The notes under the pieces are model-generated. The model was given only the letters and a program-made list of their open reading frames with translations. It made no database searches and was not told the origin of the DNA. The position numbers and the translations under genes were made by a program. A stretch of 64,000 nt of DNA from an uncultured Nitrospira sp. (GTDB taxonomy: Bacteria > Nitrospirota > Nitrospiria > Nitrospirales > Nitrospiraceae): positions 117,794 through 181,793 of the forward strand of contig CABVRZ010000005.1 of NCBI GenBank assembly GCA_902500775.1, written 5' to 3'. Positions 46,140 through 55,122 of this stretch are shown here, one piece after another (positions within the stretch are counted from its first letter, which is position 1; each line of letters begins with the position of its first letter).

Positions 46140-46830
46140 TGAAACCATAATGGTCATTACGGGAACTAGGAAGGGGATTGGTCGTTACCTGGCAGAGTAC
46201 TATTGCCAGCGTGGATATCAGGTAGTGGGCTGTAGTCGAGAAGAGTCGAATTTTTCTCATAGTCACTACCGTCATTTCTGCGTTGATGTTGCTAATGAAG
46301 ATGAGGTTAGGGGAATGTTCTATGATATTAAACGAGAATTAGGGCATGTAGACATTATGATCAATAATGCAGGGATTGCTTCCATGAATCATGTGCTTTT
46401 GACCCCGATGAAAACGGTTCAGGATATCTTCGACACTAATTTTATAGGCACATTCCTCTTCTGTAGGGAGTCAGCAAAGTTGATGAGAAGAAGCGGCGGT
46501 CGTATAGTGAATTTTGCTACAGTTGCTACCCCGTTAAATCTAGAAGGGGAGGCAATCTATGCTGCCTCAAAGGCTGCCATTGAAAGCCTCACGCGTGTTC
46601 TTGCAAGGGAGCTCGCACCGTTCCGAATCACCGCCAATGCTGTTGGCCCAACTCCGGTAAAAACGGATCTAATTCGCTCTGTTCCAGAGCATAAGATGGC
46701 AGCATTGCTCTCACGTCAAGCGATCAGGCGTTACGGAGAATTCCGCGATATATCTAATGTGGTGGATTTCTTTATCAAGCCGGAAAGCGATTTTGTGTCT
46801 GGCCAGGTAATATTTCTCGGAGGAGTGTAG
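46132..46830 (+). CDS. Short-chain dehydrogenase/reductase (FabG-like)
   Basis: This 232-residue enzyme has the SDR motifs: cofactor loop TGTRKGIG, INNAGIA, the active-site YAASK with Tyr and Lys, and VGPTPVKTDL after it. The usual catalytic Ser position reads NFATVAT, so Thr or a nearby residue must act. The GTG at 46132 overlaps the carrier gene by 8 bp and has GAGGAGAG before it, so it is preferred to the ATG at 46102. A reductase coupled to an acyl carrier would reduce a 3-keto-acyl group, or the enzyme may make a hydroxy acid substituent (inference). Confidence 0.86.
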   Translation: MTNETIMVITGTRKGIGRYLAEYYCQRGYQVVGCSREESNFSHSHYRHFCVDVANEDEVRGMFYDIKRELGHVDIMINNAGIASMNHVLLTPMKTVQDIFDTNFIGTFLFCRESAKLMRRSGGRIVNFATVATPLNLEGEAIYAASKAAIESLTRVLARELAPFRITANAVGPTPVKTDLIRSVPEHKMAALLSRQAIRRYGEFRDISNVVDFFIKPESDFVSGQVIFLGGV

Positions 46831-46835
46831 ATAAG

Positions 46836-48209
46836 ATGGGAATCTCCTTCTTGCGAGACGTCTTTCGAGAAAAAGCCAATTCGGAAGCTATTATTTGGAA
46901 AGGCCATTCGTACCATTATTCGTGGTTGGATGAAAAAGTTGTCTTTTGGCTGGAGTGGGGGAAGGCCAATGGGATACGTCCATTTGATGTTGTTCTCTTG
47001 CAGGGCGAGTTTTCGCCAAGCTCTATTTCTATCTTGTTAGCGTTGATAGAGCTAGAGTGCATTGTAGTTCCTCTAAGTGCAGATAGGGCTCATGAACAAT
47101 GCGTTTTTGCGAATACTGCGCTCGTCGTATGGATACTTGAAGTTGACTCAAACGACAAAGTTCGTCTCGTTCATCGGGAAGAGACTCGGAAGCACTCTCT
47201 GTATGACTCGTTAAGAAAGGCTGGTCACTCAGGAATAGTGTTTTTCACCTCAGGATCCACCGGGATAAGCAAAGCCGTCGTTCATGATTTGGAGAAGCTC
47301 CTAAAAAAATACACGTTGAGGCGATACGACCTGAGGACATTGGCCTTCCTCCTGTTTGATCATATCGGGGGATTCGATACTCTCTTTTATGTGTTATCAA
47401 ATGGAAGTGCGTTGGTTGTTCCTGAAGTCAGGACCCCACTAGCGGTCTGTCAATCAATTGAAAGATATAAAGTTGAGGTGCTGCCAGTGTCTCCGTCGTT
47501 TCTAAATCTTCTGCTCATAGGTGAAGTGTATAAGGAGTATGAATTAAATTCCCTCAAATTTATTTCCTATGGCGCGGAAGTTATGCCTTCGAATACCCTT
47601 CAAAGATGTATGGAAATTTTCCCCAAGGTGAGGTTTTTGCAGAAGTACGGTGCTACCGAAATTGGGACGATGCGTTCAAAGTCAGATCAAAACAATTCAG
47701 TATGGGTGCAAATAGGTGGTGAGGGTTACAACTGGAGAATTGTAGATGGGCTCTTACAGATTAAGTGTGACTCGGCAATGGTGGGATATCTTAATGCACC
47801 AAGTCCATTTACGGAGGATGGCTGGTTCATTACCGGCGATGCGGTTGAGCAAGATGGAGAGAACCTGAGAATCCTAGGGAGGATGTCGGATATCATCAAT
47901 GTTGGAGGGCAGAAGGTATACCCAGCAGAAGTGGAAAATGCCATTTGCGAGATGGAAGGTGTCGCTGATGCAACTGTGTACGGAGAAAAAAACCAACTGC
48001 TCGGGAGTATTGTATGCGCAAGAGTACAGCTAGCTATGCCAGTAGAGAAAGACGAGTTTGTCAAAAAGCTCAAAACCCACTGTAAAAGTCGCCTAGAAAG
48101 ATACAAGCTTCCTTTGAAAATTACCTTTTCAAGTGGATCCCAGACTGATGCGCGTTCAAAGAAAATGCGAAGGTTCATGTCAGAAGGGTCAGATTTAAAG
48201 AGTATCTGA
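46836..48209 (+). CDS. Acyl-AMP ligase (ANL superfamily), second cassette
   Basis: This 457-residue enzyme is shorter than most of its family but keeps the motifs VFFTSGSTGISKAVV, QKYGATEIG, WFITGDAV, GRMSDIINVGGQKVYPAEVE and a late Lys in DARSKKMRR in place of the usual PxGK. The N-terminal third is reduced. It should activate an acid for the carrier protein encoded two genes upstream. It lies 5 bp after the SDR stop and 1 bp before the next gene, so the set is an operon within the operon. It is a different subgroup from the ligase at 24783. Confidence 0.85.
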   Translation: MGISFLRDVFREKANSEAIIWKGHSYHYSWLDEKVVFWLEWGKANGIRPFDVVLLQGEFSPSSISILLALIELECIVVPLSADRAHEQCVFANTALVVWILEVDSNDKVRLVHREETRKHSLYDSLRKAGHSGIVFFTSGSTGISKAVVHDLEKLLKKYTLRRYDLRTLAFLLFDHIGGFDTLFYVLSNGSALVVPEVRTPLAVCQSIERYKVEVLPVSPSFLNLLLIGEVYKEYELNSLKFISYGAEVMPSNTLQRCMEIFPKVRFLQKYGATEIGTMRSKSDQNNSVWVQIGGEGYNWRIVDGLLQIKCDSAMVGYLNAPSPFTEDGWFITGDAVEQDGENLRILGRMSDIINVGGQKVYPAEVENAICEMEGVADATVYGEKNQLLGSIVCARVQLAMPVEKDEFVKKLKTHCKSRLERYKLPLKITFSSGSQTDARSKKMRRFMSEGSDLKSI

Positions 48210-48210
48210 A

Positions 48211-49314
48211 ATGCTAGGAGTAGCGACAGGGGTCTGCATACGCGCATTCAAGCTTGAAGAGCTGAAGAGGGACGCGTGCGTATTGGATGTATGTAGTGAT
48301 CCTAATGGGTTTCTTAGCTCCTTTCAAAATGACCCCTCGTTAGTTTTTGATAATCCTAATGCTCAAAGTGAAGATGTTGCGTTAATTATCGCACTAGACG
48401 GTCAAATTATTGTCGGAAGGTTGGGCTTGTATCCTGGGAAGGTGATCTATAACGGAACAGTTACAAAGGTGTATTGGCTTTCAGAGTTTAGTCTTAAGGA
48501 TGAATACAAGGCAACTGGTGCTGGAGGGATGCTGTTGCTTAAGGCGCTTTCGTTTAAGACACCTTTGTTAGCATGTGGGGCTCCAAGTGTTGAATTGGAA
48601 AAGGTTTATTTGAAAGTGGGTTTTAAGAGACTAGGACCACTAAAGCGTTACATATATTTCTATGATGCAGGGGTAATCGCACGAAGATACATTCCTGTTT
48701 CTTTTGTTGCTCAGATGGTTTCCGGAGTAATTACTCAAGCGTTGGCCTGGTATTACAGGTCGAAAAGGGGCACGAGGAGACATGAGCTGACCTATAGGGG
48801 CGTTAGCGGTTTTGATGAGGCAATAACCGAACTGTTTTCAGCTGAAACACGAAATCGGTGTGAAAAAGACTTTCAGACGTTAAACTGGGTACTAAGGCAT
48901 AATCGGGCAGAAGCCTTTGAGATTTATGACGGCGATGAGCTGGTTGGATATTGTATAGTGAAAACTATGAAGTTTACCTTAGAAGGTTCTCGCGCACCTC
49001 TTGATATGAAGCTGGGAACGTTGCTCGATTACTATGTCAAGTATGCAAGGTCAGAAATATTGGAGGACCTGCTAATGTTCTGTGTCGATCACTTTTCCAG
49101 GCGGGGCCTTGATATTTTTGAGTTCCAATTGTGTGAAGAGAGATTTTGGCGAGTATGTAACCAGCACGGACTAACTCAGCTTGGAGGGAATAGGGTATTC
49201 TATAGGTCTGGGCCAGGTGGCGAATTACAGAATGATCAGGGATGGTTTCTTACACACGGTACAGCTGATGCGATTCTAAGGGGACATGAGGGGTTTCCTC
49301 AGAGTCAGATATGA
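48211..49314 (+). CDS. GNAT-like protein of unknown function
   Basis: This 367-residue protein is not firmly recognised. Its first half looks like an acetyltransferase fold (ALIIALDGQIIVGRLGLYPG, then LSEFSLKDEYKATGAGGMLLLKAL, an acetyl-CoA-binding-like loop, and LKVGFKRLG). The second half repeats a similar pattern more weakly (YDGDELVGYCIVKTMKF). This suggests a double-GNAT protein related to FemAB-type transferases. It starts 1 bp after the acyl ligase and overlaps the next gene by four bases, so it may transfer the carrier-bound acyl group (inference). Confidence 0.6.
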   Translation: MLGVATGVCIRAFKLEELKRDACVLDVCSDPNGFLSSFQNDPSLVFDNPNAQSEDVALIIALDGQIIVGRLGLYPGKVIYNGTVTKVYWLSEFSLKDEYKATGAGGMLLLKALSFKTPLLACGAPSVELEKVYLKVGFKRLGPLKRYIYFYDAGVIARRYIPVSFVAQMVSGVITQALAWYYRSKRGTRRHELTYRGVSGFDEAITELFSAETRNRCEKDFQTLNWVLRHNRAEAFEIYDGDELVGYCIVKTMKFTLEGSRAPLDMKLGTLLDYYVKYARSEILEDLLMFCVDHFSRRGLDIFEFQLCEERFWRVCNQHGLTQLGGNRVFYRSGPGGELQNDQGWFLTHGTADAILRGHEGFPQSQI

Positions 49315-50072
49315 AGCTTATTGTCAACGCCGACGATCTTGGACGAGATGTCCAAACCAATGATGCAATCATAGGTTTGGCTCGGTCGGGCTATATTACG
49401 TCATCTTCTTTGATGGCAAACGGCCCAGCGGCTGAAGAGGCGGTTGGTAACTTGCATAAGTGCCCAGAGCTTTCTGTAGGAGTACATCTAAATCTAACAG
49501 AGTTTAACCCGTTGACCCGCAGTCATGATTTTGGAGCCCTTCGACATTGCTTGAATGAACGAGGCGAGTTCAAGGGGGAAATGTTCTTGAGGGCAATAAG
49601 CATTGACTCTGCTTTGGCGGAAGCCATCTTCGGAGAGCTTTTAGCGCAGGTTAATTGGTTAATTTCTCGGGATGTGAAGATCAGTCATTTTGATTCGCAT
49701 AACCATATTCACAATATCCCAGGGTTTTTTCCCATTCTGAAGCGACTTCAGAAGCATTTTGGAATACGAAAAGTTCGAACAACTTGGAACATTCATGGGC
49801 GTCAGAATCAGAAAGGGTGGAGTAGTCGATATCAAAAGATGATTTGGCATTATGCCCTTCGGCATTACTATAGAACTGTAACCACGGATGGGTTTTGTTC
49901 CTTGAGTGACTTTGTTGAAACTGCATCAACTCAGAATCTGCCTCATAAATCAGTAGAAGTAATGGTGCATCCCGGAGATGCTGATCATACCGAAGAGACA
50001 AGCCTTCTCTGCACTAATTGGCGGGAACGTATCTTTCCTCAGACTATATTGATCAATTACGACGAACTATAG
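49311..50072 (+). CDS. ChbG/YdjC-family carbohydrate deacetylase
   Basis: This 253-residue protein has all YdjC marks: IVNADDLGRD with the metal-binding Asp, VGVHLNLTEF, ISHFDSHNHIHN with metal-binding histidines, and VMVHPGDAD. Family members deacetylate N-acetyl sugars in oligosaccharides or sugar lipids. ATG overlaps the stop of the GNAT-like gene. In this set, removing an acetyl group would free an amine that the acyl-ligase/carrier/GNAT genes could then acylate; this sequence of steps is inference. Confidence 0.9.
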   Translation: MKLIVNADDLGRDVQTNDAIIGLARSGYITSSSLMANGPAAEEAVGNLHKCPELSVGVHLNLTEFNPLTRSHDFGALRHCLNERGEFKGEMFLRAISIDSALAEAIFGELLAQVNWLISRDVKISHFDSHNHIHNIPGFFPILKRLQKHFGIRKVRTTWNIHGRQNQKGWSSRYQKMIWHYALRHYYRTVTTDGFCSLSDFVETASTQNLPHKSVEVMVHPGDADHTEETSLLCTNWRERIFPQTILINYDEL

Positions 50073-50213
50073 TGTGCGCCGCTGGGCACTCTCTTTTTGG
50101 TAGATGTGGCGCGTAATCCCTAAACATACGGGACTGCTGTTTGAGGTCTTGTCTATATGAAGAGTCTTAAGTTTTGAGTGGAAATCGGTCAAGAGGCTTG
50201 TTAGTGCGGTGGT

Positions 50214-51377
50214 ATGGATACTAAGGGTATTCGAGTATGTCACTTGGCAGTAGGTGACAGGTGGGGAGGTGCTGAGGTCTGTCTTGTTGAGCTCATGAAA
50301 TCGCTTGTTAAGCATCGGGACCTTGATATGTCTGCCATAGTCCTAAATCATGGCAGATTGGTAAAAGAGCTTAGTAGCCTAGGAGTCCAGGTGCTGGTGA
50401 TATCTGAATCAGAAGTAAGTCTGCTGAAGACCTTGAGAAAGATTGTTCAACAACTGAAATCACGTCAATACCACATTATTCACTCTCATAAGCCCAAAGA
50501 CAATGTTTTAGGGGTTTTGGCGGGATTGCTATCATCTCGACCTGTCATTGTTCGAACTGTTCATGGATCGCCAGAAATGTTCCCCGGCATAAGCCGTATA
50601 AGGATGGCGTTGCACGAGTTGCCCAATCAGGTTTGTAATCGAGTTTTTGTTGATCAGGTCATTGCTGTTTCGGAAGACCTTAAGAGTCAACTGACTAAGT
50701 ACTACGGTCAGAGCCGGGTTGTTTGTATTCATAATGGGATTAGTCTTCCCGATGTAAATGTGCTTGAAGAACAGGGGCAAGTCCGATCAAAAATTGGATT
50801 GGCTAAGGGGGATTTTCTTATAGGCACGGTGGGGAGGTTGTCGGCTGTGAAAGGGTGCGAATTTCTTATAAAAGCGGTGCCACACCTGTGTAGGATTTGT
50901 CATAACTTTAAGGTCCTATTTGTGGGGGAAGGTCCATTGAAAAGCAGTCTGGAGAGATTGGCCGAATCTTTGAGGATTAGGGATCGGGTGATCTTCATGG
51001 GCCATCATGATTTCCCGATTGATATTGTTAGAGAAATGGATGTATTTGTCCTGCCTTCATTAAATGAAGGAATCCCGCTGGCGTTGTTAGAGGCAATGTC
51101 TTTGCAACGACCTGTTGTTGCGGCAAAGGTGGGAGGAGTTCCGGAGGTTGTCAGGCACGAGTTAAATGGTTTGCTAATTGAATCGCATGATGCGCAAGCG
51201 ATCGCAAGTGCATGTGGCAGGCTTCTGCGTGACCGAGTTTTGAGACGGTCTCTCGGGGAGGCTGCTCGCATAGATATAGAAAAGTGTTTCTCGTCAGTCG
51301 TAATGGGGGATAATGTTGCCGCGCTTTATAGAAAACTTTTAAGGGAGTTTTCTGATTTTGATGTGGTGTGTAATTAG
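50214..51377 (+). CDS. Family 4 glycosyltransferase
   Basis: This 387-residue GT-B enzyme has the N-terminal VGDRWGGAEVCLVELMKSL motif, RTVHGSPE, VGRLSAVKGCEFLIKAVP and the nucleotide-sugar site LPSLNEGIPLALLEAMSLQR. It should add one sugar residue at the cytoplasmic face. It is separated from the YdjC gene by 141 bp that contain no recognised element. Base composition is AT-rich like the preceding set. Confidence 0.9.
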   Translation: MDTKGIRVCHLAVGDRWGGAEVCLVELMKSLVKHRDLDMSAIVLNHGRLVKELSSLGVQVLVISESEVSLLKTLRKIVQQLKSRQYHIIHSHKPKDNVLGVLAGLLSSRPVIVRTVHGSPEMFPGISRIRMALHELPNQVCNRVFVDQVIAVSEDLKSQLTKYYGQSRVVCIHNGISLPDVNVLEEQGQVRSKIGLAKGDFLIGTVGRLSAVKGCEFLIKAVPHLCRICHNFKVLFVGEGPLKSSLERLAESLRIRDRVIFMGHHDFPIDIVREMDVFVLPSLNEGIPLALLEAMSLQRPVVAAKVGGVPEVVRHELNGLLIESHDAQAIASACGRLLRDRVLRRSLGEAARIDIEKCFSSVVMGDNVAALYRKLLREFSDFDVVCN

Positions 51378-51464
51378 GTTTGATTAGTAAATTAGTTGCT
51401 GGACATCCTGCAGTGCCATCCAAGATGGACCTCGCCTGCAAATAATCCAGCGGGTATCCCGAAC

Positions 51465-52535
51465 ATGTCTGTATCAAAGCTAACTCTTTTTGCGAAACAG
51501 TCGTTTTGGGGATTACTGCATAGGGTAAGTTCCAAGGTATCCTCCTCATACCGAGGGTGTATTATATTAACCTATCATCGAATTACTGATGAAGCTTCCT
51601 CCGATGACCCGTTAATCGTTTCGGTTGACCAATTTTCGAAACATATGGAGTTTCTTAAGTGTCGTTTCAGGCTGCTCTCAGCGCATGAGGTTGGGGAGAT
51701 TGTTTGTTCTCGAAAAGAGTTCCCGGATCGTTCGTGTCTAATCACATTTGACGATGGCTGGAAGGATAACTATACGCAAGCATTTCCTATCCTTCAGGCT
51801 TTTCAAGCTCCAGCAATCATTTTTCTCACGACCGGGTATATTGGTACCTCTAAGCGATTTTGGCACGATCGATTACGCTCCGTGTTGTTGGCCCTGCCAC
51901 TTTCTTGTGTAGACGGTAAAGTCACACATCGCTCAATCTGGCGGGCGGCGTCAGTTAATAGCGTTATACGAGAAGTGAGTGCCATCCCAGTTCCGTTTCG
52001 TCGCTCTGTGATTGAAGAAATAACTCAAGCGTGGAAGTGGTTTGGAGACTCTGAGCGAGAACAGAAAATCCAAGAGATCGAGTTGATAGCCGGGATGTCT
52101 AGTGAGGCTACCACTCCCGCTATGCTTTCATGGGAGGACGTCGCCGTTATGGCTGCTGGCGGAATTGAGTTCGGTTCTCATACTGTGTCGCATGTGTTAT
52201 TGGATCAGGTAAGTGGAGAGGAGATGAGGGCAGAACTACGAGCTTCAAAAGAGGTTCTTGAGTATCGTCTAAAACAGCCTGTGGAGTTCGTAGCCTATCC
52301 GAATGGAAATTATAACAATGAGGTGTTGGCTGCGAGTAAAGAGTGTGGTTATCTCGCTGGCTTCACATGTGAAGTTGGGTCTAATGTGACGAGTGATAGA
52401 CCGTTTGTGTTGAAGCGGAAGCATGTTCTGAATGAACTAAGCATAGGGTGGAATGGGCAGTTTTCAGAAACCTTTTTTGCTACAGAGCTTTCCGGGATTC
52501 GTCATGCCGTCAAGGCAGGGCTAGGGCGTAAGTAA
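51465..52535 (+). CDS. Polysaccharide deacetylase (NodB fold)
   Basis: This 356-residue protein has CIILTYHRITD, SCLITFDDGWKDNYTQ with the catalytic Asp pair, IEFGSHTVSHVLL with the metal-binding histidines, and FVAYPNGNYN. An insertion of about 80 residues lies between the second and third motifs, which is longer than in minimal deacetylases. No export signal is clear. ATG at 51465 is chosen over 51396 because the extra residues show no conservation-like pattern; this choice is weakly supported. Confidence 0.86.
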   Translation: MSVSKLTLFAKQSFWGLLHRVSSKVSSSYRGCIILTYHRITDEASSDDPLIVSVDQFSKHMEFLKCRFRLLSAHEVGEIVCSRKEFPDRSCLITFDDGWKDNYTQAFPILQAFQAPAIIFLTTGYIGTSKRFWHDRLRSVLLALPLSCVDGKVTHRSIWRAASVNSVIREVSAIPVPFRRSVIEEITQAWKWFGDSEREQKIQEIELIAGMSSEATTPAMLSWEDVAVMAAGGIEFGSHTVSHVLLDQVSGEEMRAELRASKEVLEYRLKQPVEFVAYPNGNYNNEVLAASKECGYLAGFTCEVGSNVTSDRPFVLKRKHVLNELSIGWNGQFSETFFATELSGIRHAVKAGLGRK

Positions 52536-52565
52536 GTATTTGGCTGGATTAGGATGTAGGGTGGT

Positions 52566-53801
52566 ATGCAGATTGGTTTAGTGTGGGATTCTGAGTACCC
52601 ATGGGATGTGCGAGTTGAGAAAATTACGCACTCGTTCATTAACGCAGGTCACGAGGTCCACCTTATCTGTAGAAATCGTACAGCTCAAGTCCGATACGAA
52701 TTCGCTGAGGGGCTTCACATCCATCGGTTACCATATGCAGGAAAACAAATAGATAATATCACATCATTTCCTTTCTTTGGTAATCCTGTGTGGTTGACTT
52801 CAATTCAGAAGGTAGTGAAGGCTTGTCGGATTGAGGCGCTAATCGTTCGCGATATTCCCATGGCATTGGCAGGCATCTGTATTGGGAGGCTTCGGCAGAT
52901 TCCCTGTTATGTGGATATGGCTGAGCCGTATCCAGAAATGCTAGCAGGATATCAAGTGTTACAACGGAAGAGTGTTCGAAAGACAATTCTGAATTGGGCG
53001 GTACGAAATCCTTGGTTGGCACAGTCGGTAGAACACCTAGCATGTAAGCTGGCCTCCCATGTTTTTCCTGTCTCAGTTGATATGCAGAAGAATCTGATTC
53101 GCAAACAGGTGCCTTCCGAGAAGATCAGTGTTGTGCACAACACGCCACTTCTCTCTGATTTTCCTGCTCCCATGTATGACATATCGGAAAGTGATCCGCG
53201 GTATGACAGGAACGTTCAACTCACGGTAGCGTATATCGGGGACTTGACCGAGGCGCGAGGACTTCCGCTTGTGATTGAAGGAATGTCGCGCGTGAAGCAA
53301 TTGCTTTTGCCCATCAAAATGATAATTATTGGAGGGGGACGGTACGAGTCGCGCATTCGCCAACTCATCCAGGACTGGAATTTAAGTGACCACATCCACT
53401 GTACTGGATGGGTGTCTCATCGAGAAGCCTATGCGCGGATGTCCAAAGCTGATGTGGGGCTGATTCCACATCTGCAAACGGCCCACAATCATTTGACGGT
53501 ACCCAATAAGATTTTTGACTACATGGCCGGCCATCTTCCGGTCCTTTCGGCAAGGCTGGAATCACTTGAGGAAATCTTGGAGAAGACGGGATCTGGTTTG
53601 GTGTTCCACGAATACACCGTCGAGAGTTTCGTGGAGACTTTGTTGCAACTGCGCGATCCAGTGGTGCGCTTTAAGCTAGGGCAGAAGGGGAGGATCGCAT
53701 TCCGCTCGCAATACCATTGGGAACAGGATTTTTCCACTATGCATGGGATCGTCACTGGCCGGGATGTTTCTACAACTCAGCCACTATCAGGGAGTGCATA
53801 G
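52566..53801 (+). CDS. Family 4 glycosyltransferase
   Basis: This 411-residue GT-B protein starts MQIGLVWDSEYPWDVRVEKI, a common start of this family in EPS loci. Its C-terminal domain has VAYIGDLTEARGLPLVIEGM and the binding site GLIPHLQTAHNHLTVPNKIF followed by DYMAGHLPVL. The first Glu of the usual EX7E pair is not obvious, so donor binding differs from the two other GT4 enzymes nearby. It should act on the lipid-linked unit. Four bases separate it from the CapK-like gene. Confidence 0.87.
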   Translation: MQIGLVWDSEYPWDVRVEKITHSFINAGHEVHLICRNRTAQVRYEFAEGLHIHRLPYAGKQIDNITSFPFFGNPVWLTSIQKVVKACRIEALIVRDIPMALAGICIGRLRQIPCYVDMAEPYPEMLAGYQVLQRKSVRKTILNWAVRNPWLAQSVEHLACKLASHVFPVSVDMQKNLIRKQVPSEKISVVHNTPLLSDFPAPMYDISESDPRYDRNVQLTVAYIGDLTEARGLPLVIEGMSRVKQLLLPIKMIIIGGGRYESRIRQLIQDWNLSDHIHCTGWVSHREAYARMSKADVGLIPHLQTAHNHLTVPNKIFDYMAGHLPVLSARLESLEEILEKTGSGLVFHEYTVESFVETLLQLRDPVVRFKLGQKGRIAFRSQYHWEQDFSTMHGIVTGRDVSTTQPLSGSA

Positions 53802-53804
53802 TTC

Positions 53805-55094
53805 GTGATTCCTAAATTAATTTATGAGATGGGTAAAGCCATCAGAAATCCGCTCATTTCCGAGCGATTGTCAGCGCTTCTGGAAATGCAGGGATGGAGT
53901 CGTGAGAGACTTGTACAGCACCAACTCCTGGGCCTCCGCTCGTTGGTCACACACGCGTATGACAACTGTTCCTATTACAGAACCACATTTGACCGTGCTG
54001 GTGTCACCCCGTTTTCGATTCTTTCACTGGAAGATTTACGAAAACTCCCTTCAATCTCGAAAGAGGAACTCATTGAGCATCGGAAGAGAATCCAGATCCT
54101 CACAAGTTCCGAGCGGTTGTTTTACTCTGAAACATCTGGCAGTACGGGGAAGCCATTGGTATTTTATCGAAATCAGGATTGGGATGCGTGGCATAGGGCA
54201 TCGGTGTTTCGAGGATATTCTTGGTATGGGGTGGCACCTTGGGATCGCAATGGTTACTTGTGGGGCTATAACTTCTCTTGGAAACGCGCCGTTAAGACGC
54301 GTATTTTGGATATGCTCCAAAATCGGTTTAGACTCTTTTCTTATAAGGACAATGAGATCGACGAGTTCATTGCAAAGTTGAGTAAGGCGACATATCTGTC
54401 CGGATATTCATCGATGATTTATGAAGTCGCAAAACGGGTGAATGCCAAGAAGCGGGCCTGGGAGTTTCCGCATCTGAGAATGATCAAAGGCACCTCCGAA
54501 AAGATCTTTGATAAGTATCGTGACGAGGTGAAGGTGGCGTTCGGGGTCCCCATTATCAGCGAATATGGAGCAGCGGAATCCGGAATCATCGCATTCGAAT
54601 GCCCTTTTGGGGCTATGCATGTGAATATGGAGACCGTTATCGTAGAAGAGGAGAATAATGAGATACTAGTAACGAATCTCGTTTCGAAATCATTCCCGAT
54701 TATTCGTTATAAATTGGGTGATTACATTCGTCTCGAAAAATCCTCTCGGTGCGCATGTGGGATGCAGCACGAGATTGTGTCGGAGGTGTTAGGGAGAGTT
54801 GGCAAGGTCATCTATGGAAAGGTCAATCAGTATCCGAGCTTGACTCTTTACTATGTATTTAAGAACCTGGCTATGGAACATGGCCTGGTTCTGAATTATC
54901 AAGCGACGCAATCACAGAAAGGGGCTCTGCTTGTCCGTGTAGAAGGACAGTTGACGGAGTCACATCGGCAGGCGTTGAATAAGGAAATCACGAAATACTT
55001 TGCACATGATCTCGATGTGCAAGTTAAGGACGGAGAGGATCTGCATACGCGGAAAGGGAAGAAGGCAGACTTTGTCTCCGAAATCGATCGATAG
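53805..55094 (+). CDS. CapK/phenylacetate-CoA ligase-like protein
   Basis: This 429-residue protein belongs to the CapK branch of adenylate-forming enzymes found in capsule clusters: YSETSGSTGKPLVFYRN (ATP loop), MIKGTSEKIFDKYRDEV, ISEYGAAESGIIAFEC and CACGMQHEIVSEVLGR. Cys pairs in the last block are typical of the branch. Its true reaction is not known; activation of an acid for coupling to a sugar or polymer is likely. It is the third adenylate-forming gene of the locus, next to a CapA-like gene. Start GTG at 53805, preceded by AGGGAG. Confidence 0.86.
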   Translation: MIPKLIYEMGKAIRNPLISERLSALLEMQGWSRERLVQHQLLGLRSLVTHAYDNCSYYRTTFDRAGVTPFSILSLEDLRKLPSISKEELIEHRKRIQILTSSERLFYSETSGSTGKPLVFYRNQDWDAWHRASVFRGYSWYGVAPWDRNGYLWGYNFSWKRAVKTRILDMLQNRFRLFSYKDNEIDEFIAKLSKATYLSGYSSMIYEVAKRVNAKKRAWEFPHLRMIKGTSEKIFDKYRDEVKVAFGVPIISEYGAAESGIIAFECPFGAMHVNMETVIVEEENNEILVTNLVSKSFPIIRYKLGDYIRLEKSSRCACGMQHEIVSEVLGRVGKVIYGKVNQYPSLTLYYVFKNLAMEHGLVLNYQATQSQKGALLVRVEGQLTESHRQALNKEITKYFAHDLDVQVKDGEDLHTRKGKKADFVSEIDR

Positions 55095-55122
55095 TATGTG
55101 ACGAATAAATGAGACACATGAA

